Below are positions 23,034 through 30,725 of a stretch of 58,145 nt of DNA, one piece after another. The stretch is from positions 1 to 58,145 of the forward strand of contig NZ_SOFL01000035.1 in NCBI RefSeq assembly GCF_004402695.1. The letters are read 5' to 3'. Every line of letters begins with the position of its first letter. The stretch's first letter is position 1. The notes under the pieces were generated by a model that worked only from the letters and a program-made list of their open reading frames with translations, made no database searches and was not told where the DNA came from. Position numbers and translations under genes: made by a program. This DNA is from Cryobacterium adonitolivorans. GTDB lineage: Bacteria; Actinomycetota; Actinomycetes; Actinomycetales; Microbacteriaceae.

Positions 23034-24719
23034 TCAGAGCGCCGCGGCGACGGCCCGGCCGGCGGTGCGGCCGGAGAACAGGCAGCCGCCGAGGAAGGTG
23101 CCCTCCAGCGAGCGGTAGCCGTGTACGCCACCACCGCCGAAGCCGGAGGCCTCGCCCGCCGCGTAGAGTCCGGGGACCGGCTGCCCATCGGCGCCGAGCG
23201 CCCGGGCGGAGAGGTCGGTTTCGATGCCGCCCAGGCTCTTGCGGGTAAGCAGGTGCAGCTTCACCGCGATGAGCGGCCCGTTGGCGCGGTCGAGCAGCTT
23301 GTGCGGGCTCGCCACCCGAATGAGCTTGTCGCCGCGGTAGTGCCTGGCCTGGCGGATCGCGTTGATTTGGGCATCCTTGCTGAAGTCGTTGTCGAGCTCC
23401 CGGTCGCGGGCCAGAATCTCCCGTTCCACCTGTGCGGCGTTAATTCGTACCTCGGGGGAGAGCTGCTGCATGCCCGCGATCAGCTGGTGCAGGGTGTCTG
23501 CCACCACAAAGTCCTCGCCCTTGCTCTTGAATGCCTCCACCGGGCCGGGCGCGCCCGGTCCGAGCCGCTGGGCAAGCAGGCGCAGGTCCTTGCCGGTGAG
23601 ATCGGGGTTTTGTTCGCTGCCGGAGAGCGCGAACTCCTTCTCGATGATCTTCTGGGTGAGCACGAACCAGCTGTGCTCATGGCCGGTCTTAAGCAGGTGC
23701 TCCATCGTTCCGAGGGTGTCGAAGCCGGGAAACAGCGGGGCCGGCAGGCGCTTGCCGGTGGCGTCCAGCCACAGCGATGACGGCCCGGGCAGGATGCGGA
23801 TGCCGTGGCCGGGCCACACCGGGTCGTGGTTGACGATGCCCTCGGTGTAATGCCACATGCGGTCGCCGTTGATCAGGCGGGCGCCGGCCGTTTCGCTGAT
23901 CCCCAGCATCCGGCCGTCGACGTGGGCGGGCGCGCCGGTGAGCATGTTCGCGGGTGCGGCGCCCAGTCGGGCCGGCCACTGGGCGCGCACCAGGTCGTGA
24001 TTGCCGCCGATGCCCCCGCTGGTCACGATGACCGCCGACGCCCGCAGCTCGAACTCGCCGACAACTTCCCGGCTGCTGGCCTGCCCGCGGGCCGCAGCAC
24101 TCGCAGCAAGCAGGCTGCCGCGCACCCCCGCCACGGTGCCGCTCTCGACGATCAGCTCGTCGACCTGGTGCCTGTGCAGGGCCGTGACCAGGCCGGCGCG
24201 CACCCCCTCGCGGACCCGGGTGATGAACGGTTCCAGAATCGCGGGCCCGGTTCCCCAGACGATATGGAAGCGAGGAACAGAGTTACCGTGTTGCAGGGCG
24301 GTATATCCGCCACGTTCGGCCCAGCCGACGACGGGGAAGAACGTCACCCCGCGTTCCTTCAACCAGGCCCGCTTCTCGCCGGCGGCGAAGTTGAGGTACG
24401 CCTCGGCCCACCGGGTCGGCCAATAGTCCTCGCTTCGGTCGAAGCCGGCGCTGGCGAACCAGTCCTGCCGGGCAAGATCGAGGGAGTCCTTCACTCCCAT
24501 CCGGCGTTGCTCGGGGGAGTCGACAAGGAACAAGCCACCGAATGACCACCAGGCCTGTCCGCCGAGCGAGGCGGCGCTCTCCTGGTCGACCAGCAGCACC
24601 CGCTTGCCCGCGTCCACGAGTTCGGCCGTGGCGACCAGACCGGCCAGGCCGGCCCCCACCACGATCACATCGGCGGAGATGTTCGGGTGCGTGGGCAGGC
24701 CGGGGCGGGAGGGGCTCAT
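23034..24719 (-). CDS. FAD-binding dehydrogenase (fumarate reductase/ketosteroid dehydrogenase-like)
   Basis: 561 aa. N-terminal Rossmann motif ADVIVVGAGLAGLVATAELV with LLVDQE about 25 residues later binds FAD; SLGGQAWWSFGGLF fits the flavin-site loop. A second dinucleotide motif SAVIVTSGGIGGNHDLVRAQ lies near residue 235. The C-terminus GLYAAGEASGFGGGGVHGYR closes the flavin site. It resembles KstD-like dehydrogenases acting on steroids or fumarate-like substrates; the actual substrate is unknown. The gene is transcribed after the globin/MscS pair, with a 58-bp gap. Confidence 0.85.
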   Translation of the reverse strand: MSPSRPGLPTHPNISADVIVVGAGLAGLVATAELVDAGKRVLLVDQESAASLGGQAWWSFGGLFLVDSPEQRRMGVKDSLDLARQDWFASAGFDRSEDYWPTRWAEAYLNFAAGEKRAWLKERGVTFFPVVGWAERGGYTALQHGNSVPRFHIVWGTGPAILEPFITRVREGVRAGLVTALHRHQVDELIVESGTVAGVRGSLLAASAAARGQASSREVVGEFELRASAVIVTSGGIGGNHDLVRAQWPARLGAAPANMLTGAPAHVDGRMLGISETAGARLINGDRMWHYTEGIVNHDPVWPGHGIRILPGPSSLWLDATGKRLPAPLFPGFDTLGTMEHLLKTGHEHSWFVLTQKIIEKEFALSGSEQNPDLTGKDLRLLAQRLGPGAPGPVEAFKSKGEDFVVADTLHQLIAGMQQLSPEVRINAAQVEREILARDRELDNDFSKDAQINAIRQARHYRGDKLIRVASPHKLLDRANGPLIAVKLHLLTRKSLGGIETDLSARALGADGQPVPGLYAAGEASGFGGGGVHGYRSLEGTFLGGCLFSGRTAGRAVAAAL

Positions 24720-24777
24720 GGTGACTCCATTGTCAGTGAGGCGGGCTTGTCAGTGCGGCGGGGACTTCGGGGCGGAG

Positions 24778-25278
24778 TTACTCGTCGAAGGTGTTGACCA
24801 TAGCGTGTGCGGCGCGCTCGAGGTAGTCCCACAGGGTGGCACGCTGCAGCGGGGGCAAGTCGCACGAATCAACGGCGCTCTGCATATGCAGCAACCAGCG
24901 GTCGCGGGCATCCGGGTTCACCTTGAACGGCTGGTGCCGCTGGCGCAGGCGGGGGTGCCCGCGTTGCTCGCTGTAGGCGCCTGGCCCGCCCCAGTACTGT
25001 TCTAGGAAGCCGGTGAGCCGGTCCGCTGCGGGACCGAGGTCCTCCTCCGGGTACATGGGCTTGAGGACCGGGTCGCCGGCAACGCCGCGGTAGAACTCGG
25101 CGACGAGCTTCTCGAAGAACGGCCGGCCGCCGACCTCCTGGTAAAACGACGGCCCGATCGCCGCGCCGTTCTCGCCGGCGCGAAGGTGCACCGCTGACGG
25201 ACCGGCGGCCGGTATCAGGACCGGCCCCTGGGCCGATGCGGCACGGATGGCTGGATTCGTCGACGTCGGATCAGTCAT
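24778..25278 (-). CDS. glbO: Group II truncated hemoglobin (GlbO-like)
   Basis: 166 aa; the globin core is residues 45-166 and the first ~40 residues are an extra, disordered-looking extension. It binds heme and oxygen/NO. Visible: LVAEFYRGVAGDPVLKPMYP (B10 Tyr region), YWGGPGAYSEQRGHPRLRQR, the proximal His in RQRHQPF, and the group II TrpG8 in RDRWLLHM. ATG 25278 has GGAG 7 bases upstream and overlaps the MscS stop by 8 bp, so the two are translationally linked. Confidence 0.9.
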   Translation of the reverse strand: MTDPTSTNPAIRAASAQGPVLIPAAGPSAVHLRAGENGAAIGPSFYQEVGGRPFFEKLVAEFYRGVAGDPVLKPMYPEEDLGPAADRLTGFLEQYWGGPGAYSEQRGHPRLRQRHQPFKVNPDARDRWLLHMQSAVDSCDLPPLQRATLWDYLERAAHAMVNTFDE

Positions 25279-26815
25279 GGGTGTCTCCATCGCGGGTTGT
25301 GGCCGTACCGGACGACACCTCCGGCTGCGGCTCGGCCTGCTTGTCGATCGGCCGGGTCTTCGGCTTGGCCGGCTGCTTCGTGGCGGGCTTGGCGGTCGGC
25401 TTGGCCGTCGAGTCGGTGGCGGCGGGGTGTTGTGGCGGTGTGGCGGCCTGTTGCGCCGGTGTGGCGACAGGCGGTGTGGCGACGGCCGTCGTATCGTTCG
25501 ATGCTGTGGCCGGGCCGTCAGGTGAGTCAGAGAACTCGGGTGACGCATCCTGCACCGGCAGGCGCACGGTGCGGGGCGCCCGGGGCGCCTGGTTGCGGGC
25601 GATCGACGGGATGCGGGTGGTGGGCTGGGCGGCGGCGTCGATGGTCTGCGGTGTGGCCGGAACGAGCGGCGACGCCGGCGTCTTCGCGGAGCGAAGTGCA
25701 GCCGGCTGCGGCGTCGCAGGGTGCCGTGCGTCCGGGTGCGGTGCTGCCGACTGCGGTGCTGCCGACTGCGGTGCCGCGGCGTGCGGTGACGCGGATGCCG
25801 CCGCGGCGGCAGCTTCGGCAGCCCTGGCCGCGCGGCTCTTGCGCGGCGCCTTCTTCGGCGGAGCAATCACGGGCAACGGAGTGGTGCGCGGCGGGCGGGC
25901 ACCCTGCACGCTCGCGGCGCCCTCGAAACCGGTGAGCACGATGCTGGTGAGCGAGGGCAGCTCGACTCCCATCGCGTCGAGAGCCCTCTTGAGACGCAGC
26001 CGAAGTTCGCGCGCCACGTCGTCCTTGGCTGTTGTGCGGGTCTTGATGACGATACGGATGACGACGGCATCCTCGGCGATCGACTCGATTCCCCAGATTT
26101 CGGGCTTCTCGAGCACACGGGAGCGCCACTTGCTGTTGGTGGCCATCTCCACGGCCACGCGCAGCATCTCGGTCTGCACGGCCTCGACGTCGGTCTTATA
26201 CGGCACGGCGAGGTCGATGATCACGCGGGCCCAACCCTGCGACATGTTGCCCACGCGCAGGATCTCACCGTTGCGCACGAACCAAAGAGTGCCGTTGACG
26301 TCGCGAACCTGGGTGATGCGGATGCCGACGGCTTCGACGACACCTGTCGCCGGGCCGAGGTCCACCACGTCGCCGACACCGAGCTGGTCTTCCATCACCA
26401 TGAAGAGGCCGTTGAGGACGTCCTTGACGATGTTCTGGGCGCCGAACCCGAGGCCGGCGCCGAGCGCTGCCGTGAGCAGGGCGAACGACGTGAGGATCTC
26501 CGGGTTGAGCTCGGTCACGATGAGCAGGATCGCGATCACCACCACCACAACGTTCACGATGTTGGTCAGCACCGAACCGAGGGTGCGGGTGCGCTGCACG
26601 GTTCGCACGGCCGCCACCGGCGACACGTTCAGCGCCTGGGTGTCGTCGACGTTCTGAGTTTTCTTGACACCAGACACGATCTGGGCGACCACGCGGTGGA
26701 TGACGAAGAGCAGCAGCCAGCGCGCCACCAGCGAGAAGATGATGATGACGGCGACCTGCACGATCGTCAGGTTATAGATGGAGTCGGCCGCAGCCCAGAA
26801 GGTATCCCAATTCAT
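25271..26815 (-). CDS. Mechanosensitive channel MscS family protein
   Basis: 514 aa. N-terminal membrane helix (residues 15-40), then helices around 85-140, with the pore-lining ALGAGLGFGAQNIVKDVLNG (residues 139-158), and the beta domain GVVEAVGIRITQVRDVNGT. Residues 325-514 form a long Ala/Pro/Lys-rich cytoplasmic tail, unusual for MscS, partly built of 15-bp DNA repeats. It opens on membrane tension to release solutes. Minus-strand TAGACT is 9 nt before ATG. The stop overlaps the globin start. Confidence 0.9.
   Translation of the reverse strand: MNWDTFWAAADSIYNLTIVQVAVIIIFSLVARWLLLFVIHRVVAQIVSGVKKTQNVDDTQALNVSPVAAVRTVQRTRTLGSVLTNIVNVVVVVIAILLIVTELNPEILTSFALLTAALGAGLGFGAQNIVKDVLNGLFMVMEDQLGVGDVVDLGPATGVVEAVGIRITQVRDVNGTLWFVRNGEILRVGNMSQGWARVIIDLAVPYKTDVEAVQTEMLRVAVEMATNSKWRSRVLEKPEIWGIESIAEDAVVIRIVIKTRTTAKDDVARELRLRLKRALDAMGVELPSLTSIVLTGFEGAASVQGARPPRTTPLPVIAPPKKAPRKSRAARAAEAAAAAASASPHAAAPQSAAPQSAAPHPDARHPATPQPAALRSAKTPASPLVPATPQTIDAAAQPTTRIPSIARNQAPRAPRTVRLPVQDASPEFSDSPDGPATASNDTTAVATPPVATPAQQAATPPQHPAATDSTAKPTAKPATKQPAKPKTRPIDKQAEPQPEVSSGTATTRDGDTHD
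25737..25796 (-). repeat. In-frame 15-bp tandem repeat in the MscS tail
   Basis: On the plus strand TGCGGTGCTGCCGAC twice, then two diverged units. It encodes Ala-Ala-Pro-Gln-Ser repeats in the disordered tail. Confidence 0.85.
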
Positions 26816-26941
26816 AGCTCGGCCAGTCTACCGAGCGACCACTCCGTGCTTCCTGAGGGCCACGCACGGCAGCCGAAAGACGATGGCGCCGCACCGTCCT
26901 TGGGGAACGGTGCGGCGCTATCGATACAGCGACGGGCGTTG

Positions 26942-29497
26942 TCAGTCCTTGTCGCGGGCCTGCACACGCAAGCTCCGCTCCACACCGGCGAGGTTCTCCA
27001 CCACGAGACGGCGAAGCGCTGCGGGCTCCGGGTTGGCGTCCAGCCACGCGCGGGTGGCGTCGACCAGGGCCTGGTTGGACAGCGGCGACGGGTAGAGACC
27101 CACGATGAGCTTCTCCGCGATGGAATAGCTCCGCTCGGCCCACACCTTCTGCAGCACGGCGAAGTACTGGCCGACGAACGGCTCGAGCAGGCTCGTGTCA
27201 TGCGCGCGCAGGAACCCGGCGGCGGTGACCCGCACGATGGTGTTCGGTGCGGTGTCAACGTCGATAAGCGACGCCCAGGCGGCCTGTTTGCCCTCGATCG
27301 TGGGGATCGCGGCGCGCGCGTTGGCGGCGGACTGGGCGCCGGTGGCGGTGTTGTCGGCGGCCAGCGCGGAGGCGATCTCCGCCTCGCCCGCTTCGCCGCC
27401 GGCGACCAGCGCTGCGAGCAGCTCCCAGCTGAGGTCGGTGTCGATGTCGAGGCCCGGCAGAGCGAATGAGCCGGTGCGCAGGCCCGAGACGGCGGCCAGC
27501 TGGGCCGGCGTCTCGGCGACGGAAGCGAAGAACTTCACGAACTGGAACTGGGCGTCGCTGCCGGCCTCAGCGCCCTGGGCCAGGGCCCACAGCGCGTCAC
27601 CGACCGCCGCGACGGTGGCGTCGCGGTGTTCGGGCGCCACGTAATACTGCGCGGTGAGCGACACCTGGCCGAGCACCGTGCGCAGCGTCGTGGACTCGGT
27701 CTCGGTGGCGATGTTGCCGAGGACCAGCTTGACGAAGTCCCGCGGCGACGTTTCGGCGTCGCGCGTGGCGTCCCAGACGGAGCCCCAGACCAGCGACCGG
27801 GCCAGCGGGCTGGCGATCGCGGCGAGGTGCTCGAGGGCGACGGCGTGCGAGGAGGGGTCGAGGCGCACCTTGGCGTAGGCGAGGTCGTCGTCGTTGAGAA
27901 GGATCAGGTCGGCGCGGCTGCGACCGACGAGCTCCGGCACATCCGTCTGGGCGCCGTCGACGTCGAGCTCGACGCGGTGGGTGCGCACCAGCGCGCCGTC
28001 GACCAGATCGTAGAACCCGATCGCGAGGCGGTGCGGGCGAATGGTGGGGTAGTCCTCTGTGGCGGTCTGCAGTACCGCGAACGCGGTGATGACACCGGCC
28101 TCGTCGACCTCGATCTGCGGGCGCAGGGTGTTCACGCCGGCGGTCTCGAGCCACAGGGCGGCCCAGTCGGAGAGGTCGCGGCCGGAGGCGGCTTCAAGCT
28201 CGACGAGCAGGTCGGAGAGCTCGGTGTTGCCCCAGGCGTGCTTCTTGAAGTAGGAGGCGACGCCGGTGAAGAACGCGTCGATGCCCACCCAGGCCACGAG
28301 CTGCTTGAGCACCGAGCCGCCCTTGGCGTAGGTGATGCCGTCGAAATTCACCTGTACGTCTTCGAGGTCGGTGATGGTGGCCACGACGGGGTGGGTGGAG
28401 GGCAGCTGGTCCTGGCGGTACGCCCAGCTCTTCTCCATCGCCGCGAAGGTGGTCCACGCTTCGGTCCACTCGGTGGCCTCTGCGGTGGCGATGGTCGACG
28501 CCCACTCGGCGAACGACTCGTTCAGCCACAGGTCGTTCCACCACTTCATGGTGACCAGGTCGCCGAACCACATGTGCGCCAGTTCGTGCAGGATCGTGAC
28601 GACGCGGCGTTCCTTGATCGCGTCGGTGACCTTGGAGCGGAAGACGTAGGTCTCGGTGAAGGTGACCGCGCCGGCGTTCTCCATGGCGCCGGCGTTGAAC
28701 TCCGGCACGAACATCTGGTCGTACTTGTCGAACGGGTACGGGAAGTCAAACTTCTCCTCGAAGTAGGCGAAGCCCTGGCGGGTCTTCTCGAAGATGTAGT
28801 CGGCATCCAGGTACTCGAACAGGCTCTTGCGGCTGAACAGGCCCAGCGGAATGACGCGGCCGTCGCTGGAGGTGAGCTCGCTGCGCACAACGGCGTACGG
28901 CCCGGCCACGAGGGCGGTGATGTAGCTGGAGATGGTGTGGGTGGGCGGGAACGCCCAGGTCTTGTTGCCGTTGCCGGCGTCCGTGGGCTCTGGTGTGGCC
29001 GAGTTGGAGATGACCTCCCAGGCGCCGGGCGCGGTGACGGTGAAGTTGAAGACGGCCTTGAGGTCGGGCTGCTCGAACACGGCGAAGACACGGCGGGAGT
29101 CTGGCACCTCGAACTGGCTGTACAGGTAGACCTCGTTGTCGACGGGGTCGACGAAACGGTGCAGGCCCTCGCCGGTGTTCGTGTACGCGGCGTCGGCGAC
29201 GACGGTGAGCACGTTCTCGGCTGCGAGACCGTCAAGCTGAATGCGGATGCCATCGGTGACGACGGCGGGGTCGAGCTCGGCACCGTTGAGAGTGACGCTG
29301 TGCACGCTCTCGGTGATCGCGTCAATGAAGGTCGAGCTACCGGCCACGGCGCTGAAGGCGACGGTGGTCGTGCTGGCGAAGGTCGTGGAACCCGTCGTCA
29401 GGTCAAGGGTGACGTCGTAACTGGTCACGCTGACGAGCGCCTTGCGCTCCTGGGCTTCGATCCTGGTGAGGTTTTCTCCGGGCAACGGTTTCTCCAT
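26942..29497 (-). CDS. pepN: Aminopeptidase N (M1 family)
   Basis: 851 aa, normal for the actinobacterial type. It removes N-terminal amino acids from peptides in the cytoplasm. The exopeptidase signature GAMENAGAV lies near residue 270 and the zinc site HELAHMWFGDLVTMKWWNDL, with the third ligand Glu in NESFAEW, just after residue 300. The start ATG 29497 (MEKPLPGENLTRIEA) fits family proteins and has GAAACGAAG upstream; the longer frame is a shadow. A possible -10 TAGGCT lies about 50 nt upstream. Confidence 0.95.
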   Translation of the reverse strand: MEKPLPGENLTRIEAQERKALVSVTSYDVTLDLTTGSTTFASTTTVAFSAVAGSSTFIDAITESVHSVTLNGAELDPAVVTDGIRIQLDGLAAENVLTVVADAAYTNTGEGLHRFVDPVDNEVYLYSQFEVPDSRRVFAVFEQPDLKAVFNFTVTAPGAWEVISNSATPEPTDAGNGNKTWAFPPTHTISSYITALVAGPYAVVRSELTSSDGRVIPLGLFSRKSLFEYLDADYIFEKTRQGFAYFEEKFDFPYPFDKYDQMFVPEFNAGAMENAGAVTFTETYVFRSKVTDAIKERRVVTILHELAHMWFGDLVTMKWWNDLWLNESFAEWASTIATAEATEWTEAWTTFAAMEKSWAYRQDQLPSTHPVVATITDLEDVQVNFDGITYAKGGSVLKQLVAWVGIDAFFTGVASYFKKHAWGNTELSDLLVELEAASGRDLSDWAALWLETAGVNTLRPQIEVDEAGVITAFAVLQTATEDYPTIRPHRLAIGFYDLVDGALVRTHRVELDVDGAQTDVPELVGRSRADLILLNDDDLAYAKVRLDPSSHAVALEHLAAIASPLARSLVWGSVWDATRDAETSPRDFVKLVLGNIATETESTTLRTVLGQVSLTAQYYVAPEHRDATVAAVGDALWALAQGAEAGSDAQFQFVKFFASVAETPAQLAAVSGLRTGSFALPGLDIDTDLSWELLAALVAGGEAGEAEIASALAADNTATGAQSAANARAAIPTIEGKQAAWASLIDVDTAPNTIVRVTAAGFLRAHDTSLLEPFVGQYFAVLQKVWAERSYSIAEKLIVGLYPSPLSNQALVDATRAWLDANPEPAALRRLVVENLAGVERSLRVQARDKD

Positions 29498-29575
29498 CTT
29501 CGTTTCGCGGGCGCTTCTGGCGCTTTTCGCATAGAGAACAAGCCTAGCCACGGTGGCGACGATGGCGCGCCTGAT

Positions 29576-29581
29576 TATGCT
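29576..29581 (+). promoter_or_regulatory. -10 hexamer left upstream of the DUF2332 remnant (TATGCT)
   Basis: TATGCT-GACGGC-ATG, 6-nt spacer, at the start of the broken gene below. Confidence 0.4.
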
Positions 29582-29587
29582 GACGGC

Positions 29588-29793
29588 ATGAGAACAAGCA
29601 CGGATGCCGGCGCCGATACCGCGCTGCGCTATCGGGCATTCGCCGAGGTTGAGGCCAGGTGCCGGGTGTGGCAGGGACGCTGCCGTCGATCCTGCCCGCG
29701 GTATCCGGCTCGATTGATTTTGTGCTCTCCCTGGACGGCAGGGCGCTCGCACTCGCCCAACCGCACGGACGTGCGGTGCACTGGCTCGAATGA
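29588..29793 (+). pseudogene. DUF2332-like remnant with most of the gene deleted
   Basis: From ATG 29588 one frame reads a DUF2332-like N-terminus (ALRYRAFAEVEAR). About 25 codons in, the matching frame shifts, and from about 29670 another frame reads GSIDFVLSLDGRALALAQPH ending HWLE at TGA 29791, which resembles the usual DUF2332 C-terminus. Full-length members are about 330 aa, so some 270 residues appear to be missing between the two ends. The promoter-like TATGCT upstream fits an originally expressed gene. The family call rests on memory of the two end motifs. Confidence 0.5.
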
Positions 29794-29828
29794 GGAACGG
29801 CCCGGCTAATCGCCGGGCGGGCGGGTGT

Positions 29829-30584
29829 TTAGACCTGGGGTGCCGCCAGCACGGGCACGGCCGTGGCACGGTCGGCGCCGACCCTGATCGGCCAGGCGCC
29901 GTCGATGACGATCAGGTCGTCGCCCTTGGACTTGCGCAGGTACGCCTGGAAGCTCTCGGCCTGCTCCAGCGCCCAGCCGACCTGGCGGTCGTGCAGGTTG
30001 TGCAGGTCGGTCTCCTCGGTCTTGGCCAGCAGCGCCCAGGCCACCCGGCCGGTGGCCACCGCATCCGCTTCGGCGTCGTGGGCGCCCTCGAGCAGCACGC
30101 CGTAGTACTCGGCGGTCGCCACGAGGGTGCGCTTGCCCTTGCGGTAGCGGTCGACAGCCTTGTCAATCACATACGGGTCGAGCACCGGGCCGAAGTCCTC
30201 GATGGGCACCAGGCCGTAGCGGCGGGCCTCGGCGTTGAGCATGGACAGGTCGAAGCTGGCGTTGTACGCCACGATCGGGCGGCCGCCCTCGATGCTGCGG
30301 CGCAACACCGTGAGCATCTCGGCGATGGCGGTGGCAGGGTCGACCCCGTCGCGCTGGGCGACCTCGTCGGTGATGCCGTGGATCGCGGACGCCCCGTCCG
30401 GAATGGGGATACCGGGGTTGAGCAGCCAGCTGTACGAGCCGTTCACCGCGCCGTCGCGCATGACCCGGCCGATGAAGCACGTGACGATGCGGTCCTCGTC
30501 GGTGTTGACCCCGGTGGTTTCGAGGTCGAACACGCACAGCGAGGGGATGTCGGCGATTGCGGTCTTCGCGATAGTTGTCTGCAC
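29829..30584 (-). CDS. DnaQ-like 3'-5' exonuclease
   Basis: 251 aa. DEDDh exonuclease domain in residues 13-190: CVFDLETTGVNTDEDRIV (Exo I), YNASFDLSMLNAEARRYG (Exo II), and GAHDAEADAVATGRVAWALL (Exo III His/Asp). It resembles the free-standing epsilon-like exonucleases of actinobacteria, with a C-terminal extension. It may act in repair or RNA/DNA trimming. The GTG start has TAGGGT 6 nt upstream on the minus strand. A 61-bp palindrome lies upstream of it. Confidence 0.88.
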   Translation of the reverse strand: MQTTIAKTAIADIPSLCVFDLETTGVNTDEDRIVTCFIGRVMRDGAVNGSYSWLLNPGIPIPDGASAIHGITDEVAQRDGVDPATAIAEMLTVLRRSIEGGRPIVAYNASFDLSMLNAEARRYGLVPIEDFGPVLDPYVIDKAVDRYRKGKRTLVATAEYYGVLLEGAHDAEADAVATGRVAWALLAKTEETDLHNLHDRQVGWALEQAESFQAYLRKSKGDDLIVIDGAWPIRVGADRATAVPVLAAPQV

Positions 30585-30590
30585 GCTCCG

Positions 30591-30596
30591 ACCCTA
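30591..30596 (-). promoter_or_regulatory. -10 hexamer of a leaderless promoter (TAGGGT)
   Basis: Minus strand TAGGGT-CGGAGC-GTG: 6-nt spacer to the exonuclease GTG start. Confidence 0.5.
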
Positions 30597-30650
30597 TCGG
30601 CGCCCACCGACACTGCCCGGCAGGTGCGTGGGAGTGCCGCGGAAGTGTTC

Positions 30651-30711
30651 CGCGAGCTGTGAGATTGGCCCCAGGAAATCGCATCCTGTGGTGCTTTTCT
30701 CACGGCTCGCG
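30651..30711. repeat. 61-bp palindromic repeat, family A copy 3
   Basis: CGCGAGCTGTGA at the left and TCACGGCTCGCG at the right, exactly 61 bp apart end to end. The inner part GGCCCCAGGAA...TCCTGTGGTGC is more diverged. It lies between the SDR 3' end and the exonuclease promoter on the same strand. Confidence 0.88.
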
Positions 30712-30725
30712 GGATGTGGGCGGGG

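Noticed and set aside
27626..29809. 727-codon open frame on the plus strand opposite pepN
   Set aside because: It is a GC-rich shadow of pepN: no domain, Gly/Val/Arg-heavy composition, and pepN on the other strand has full catalytic motifs.
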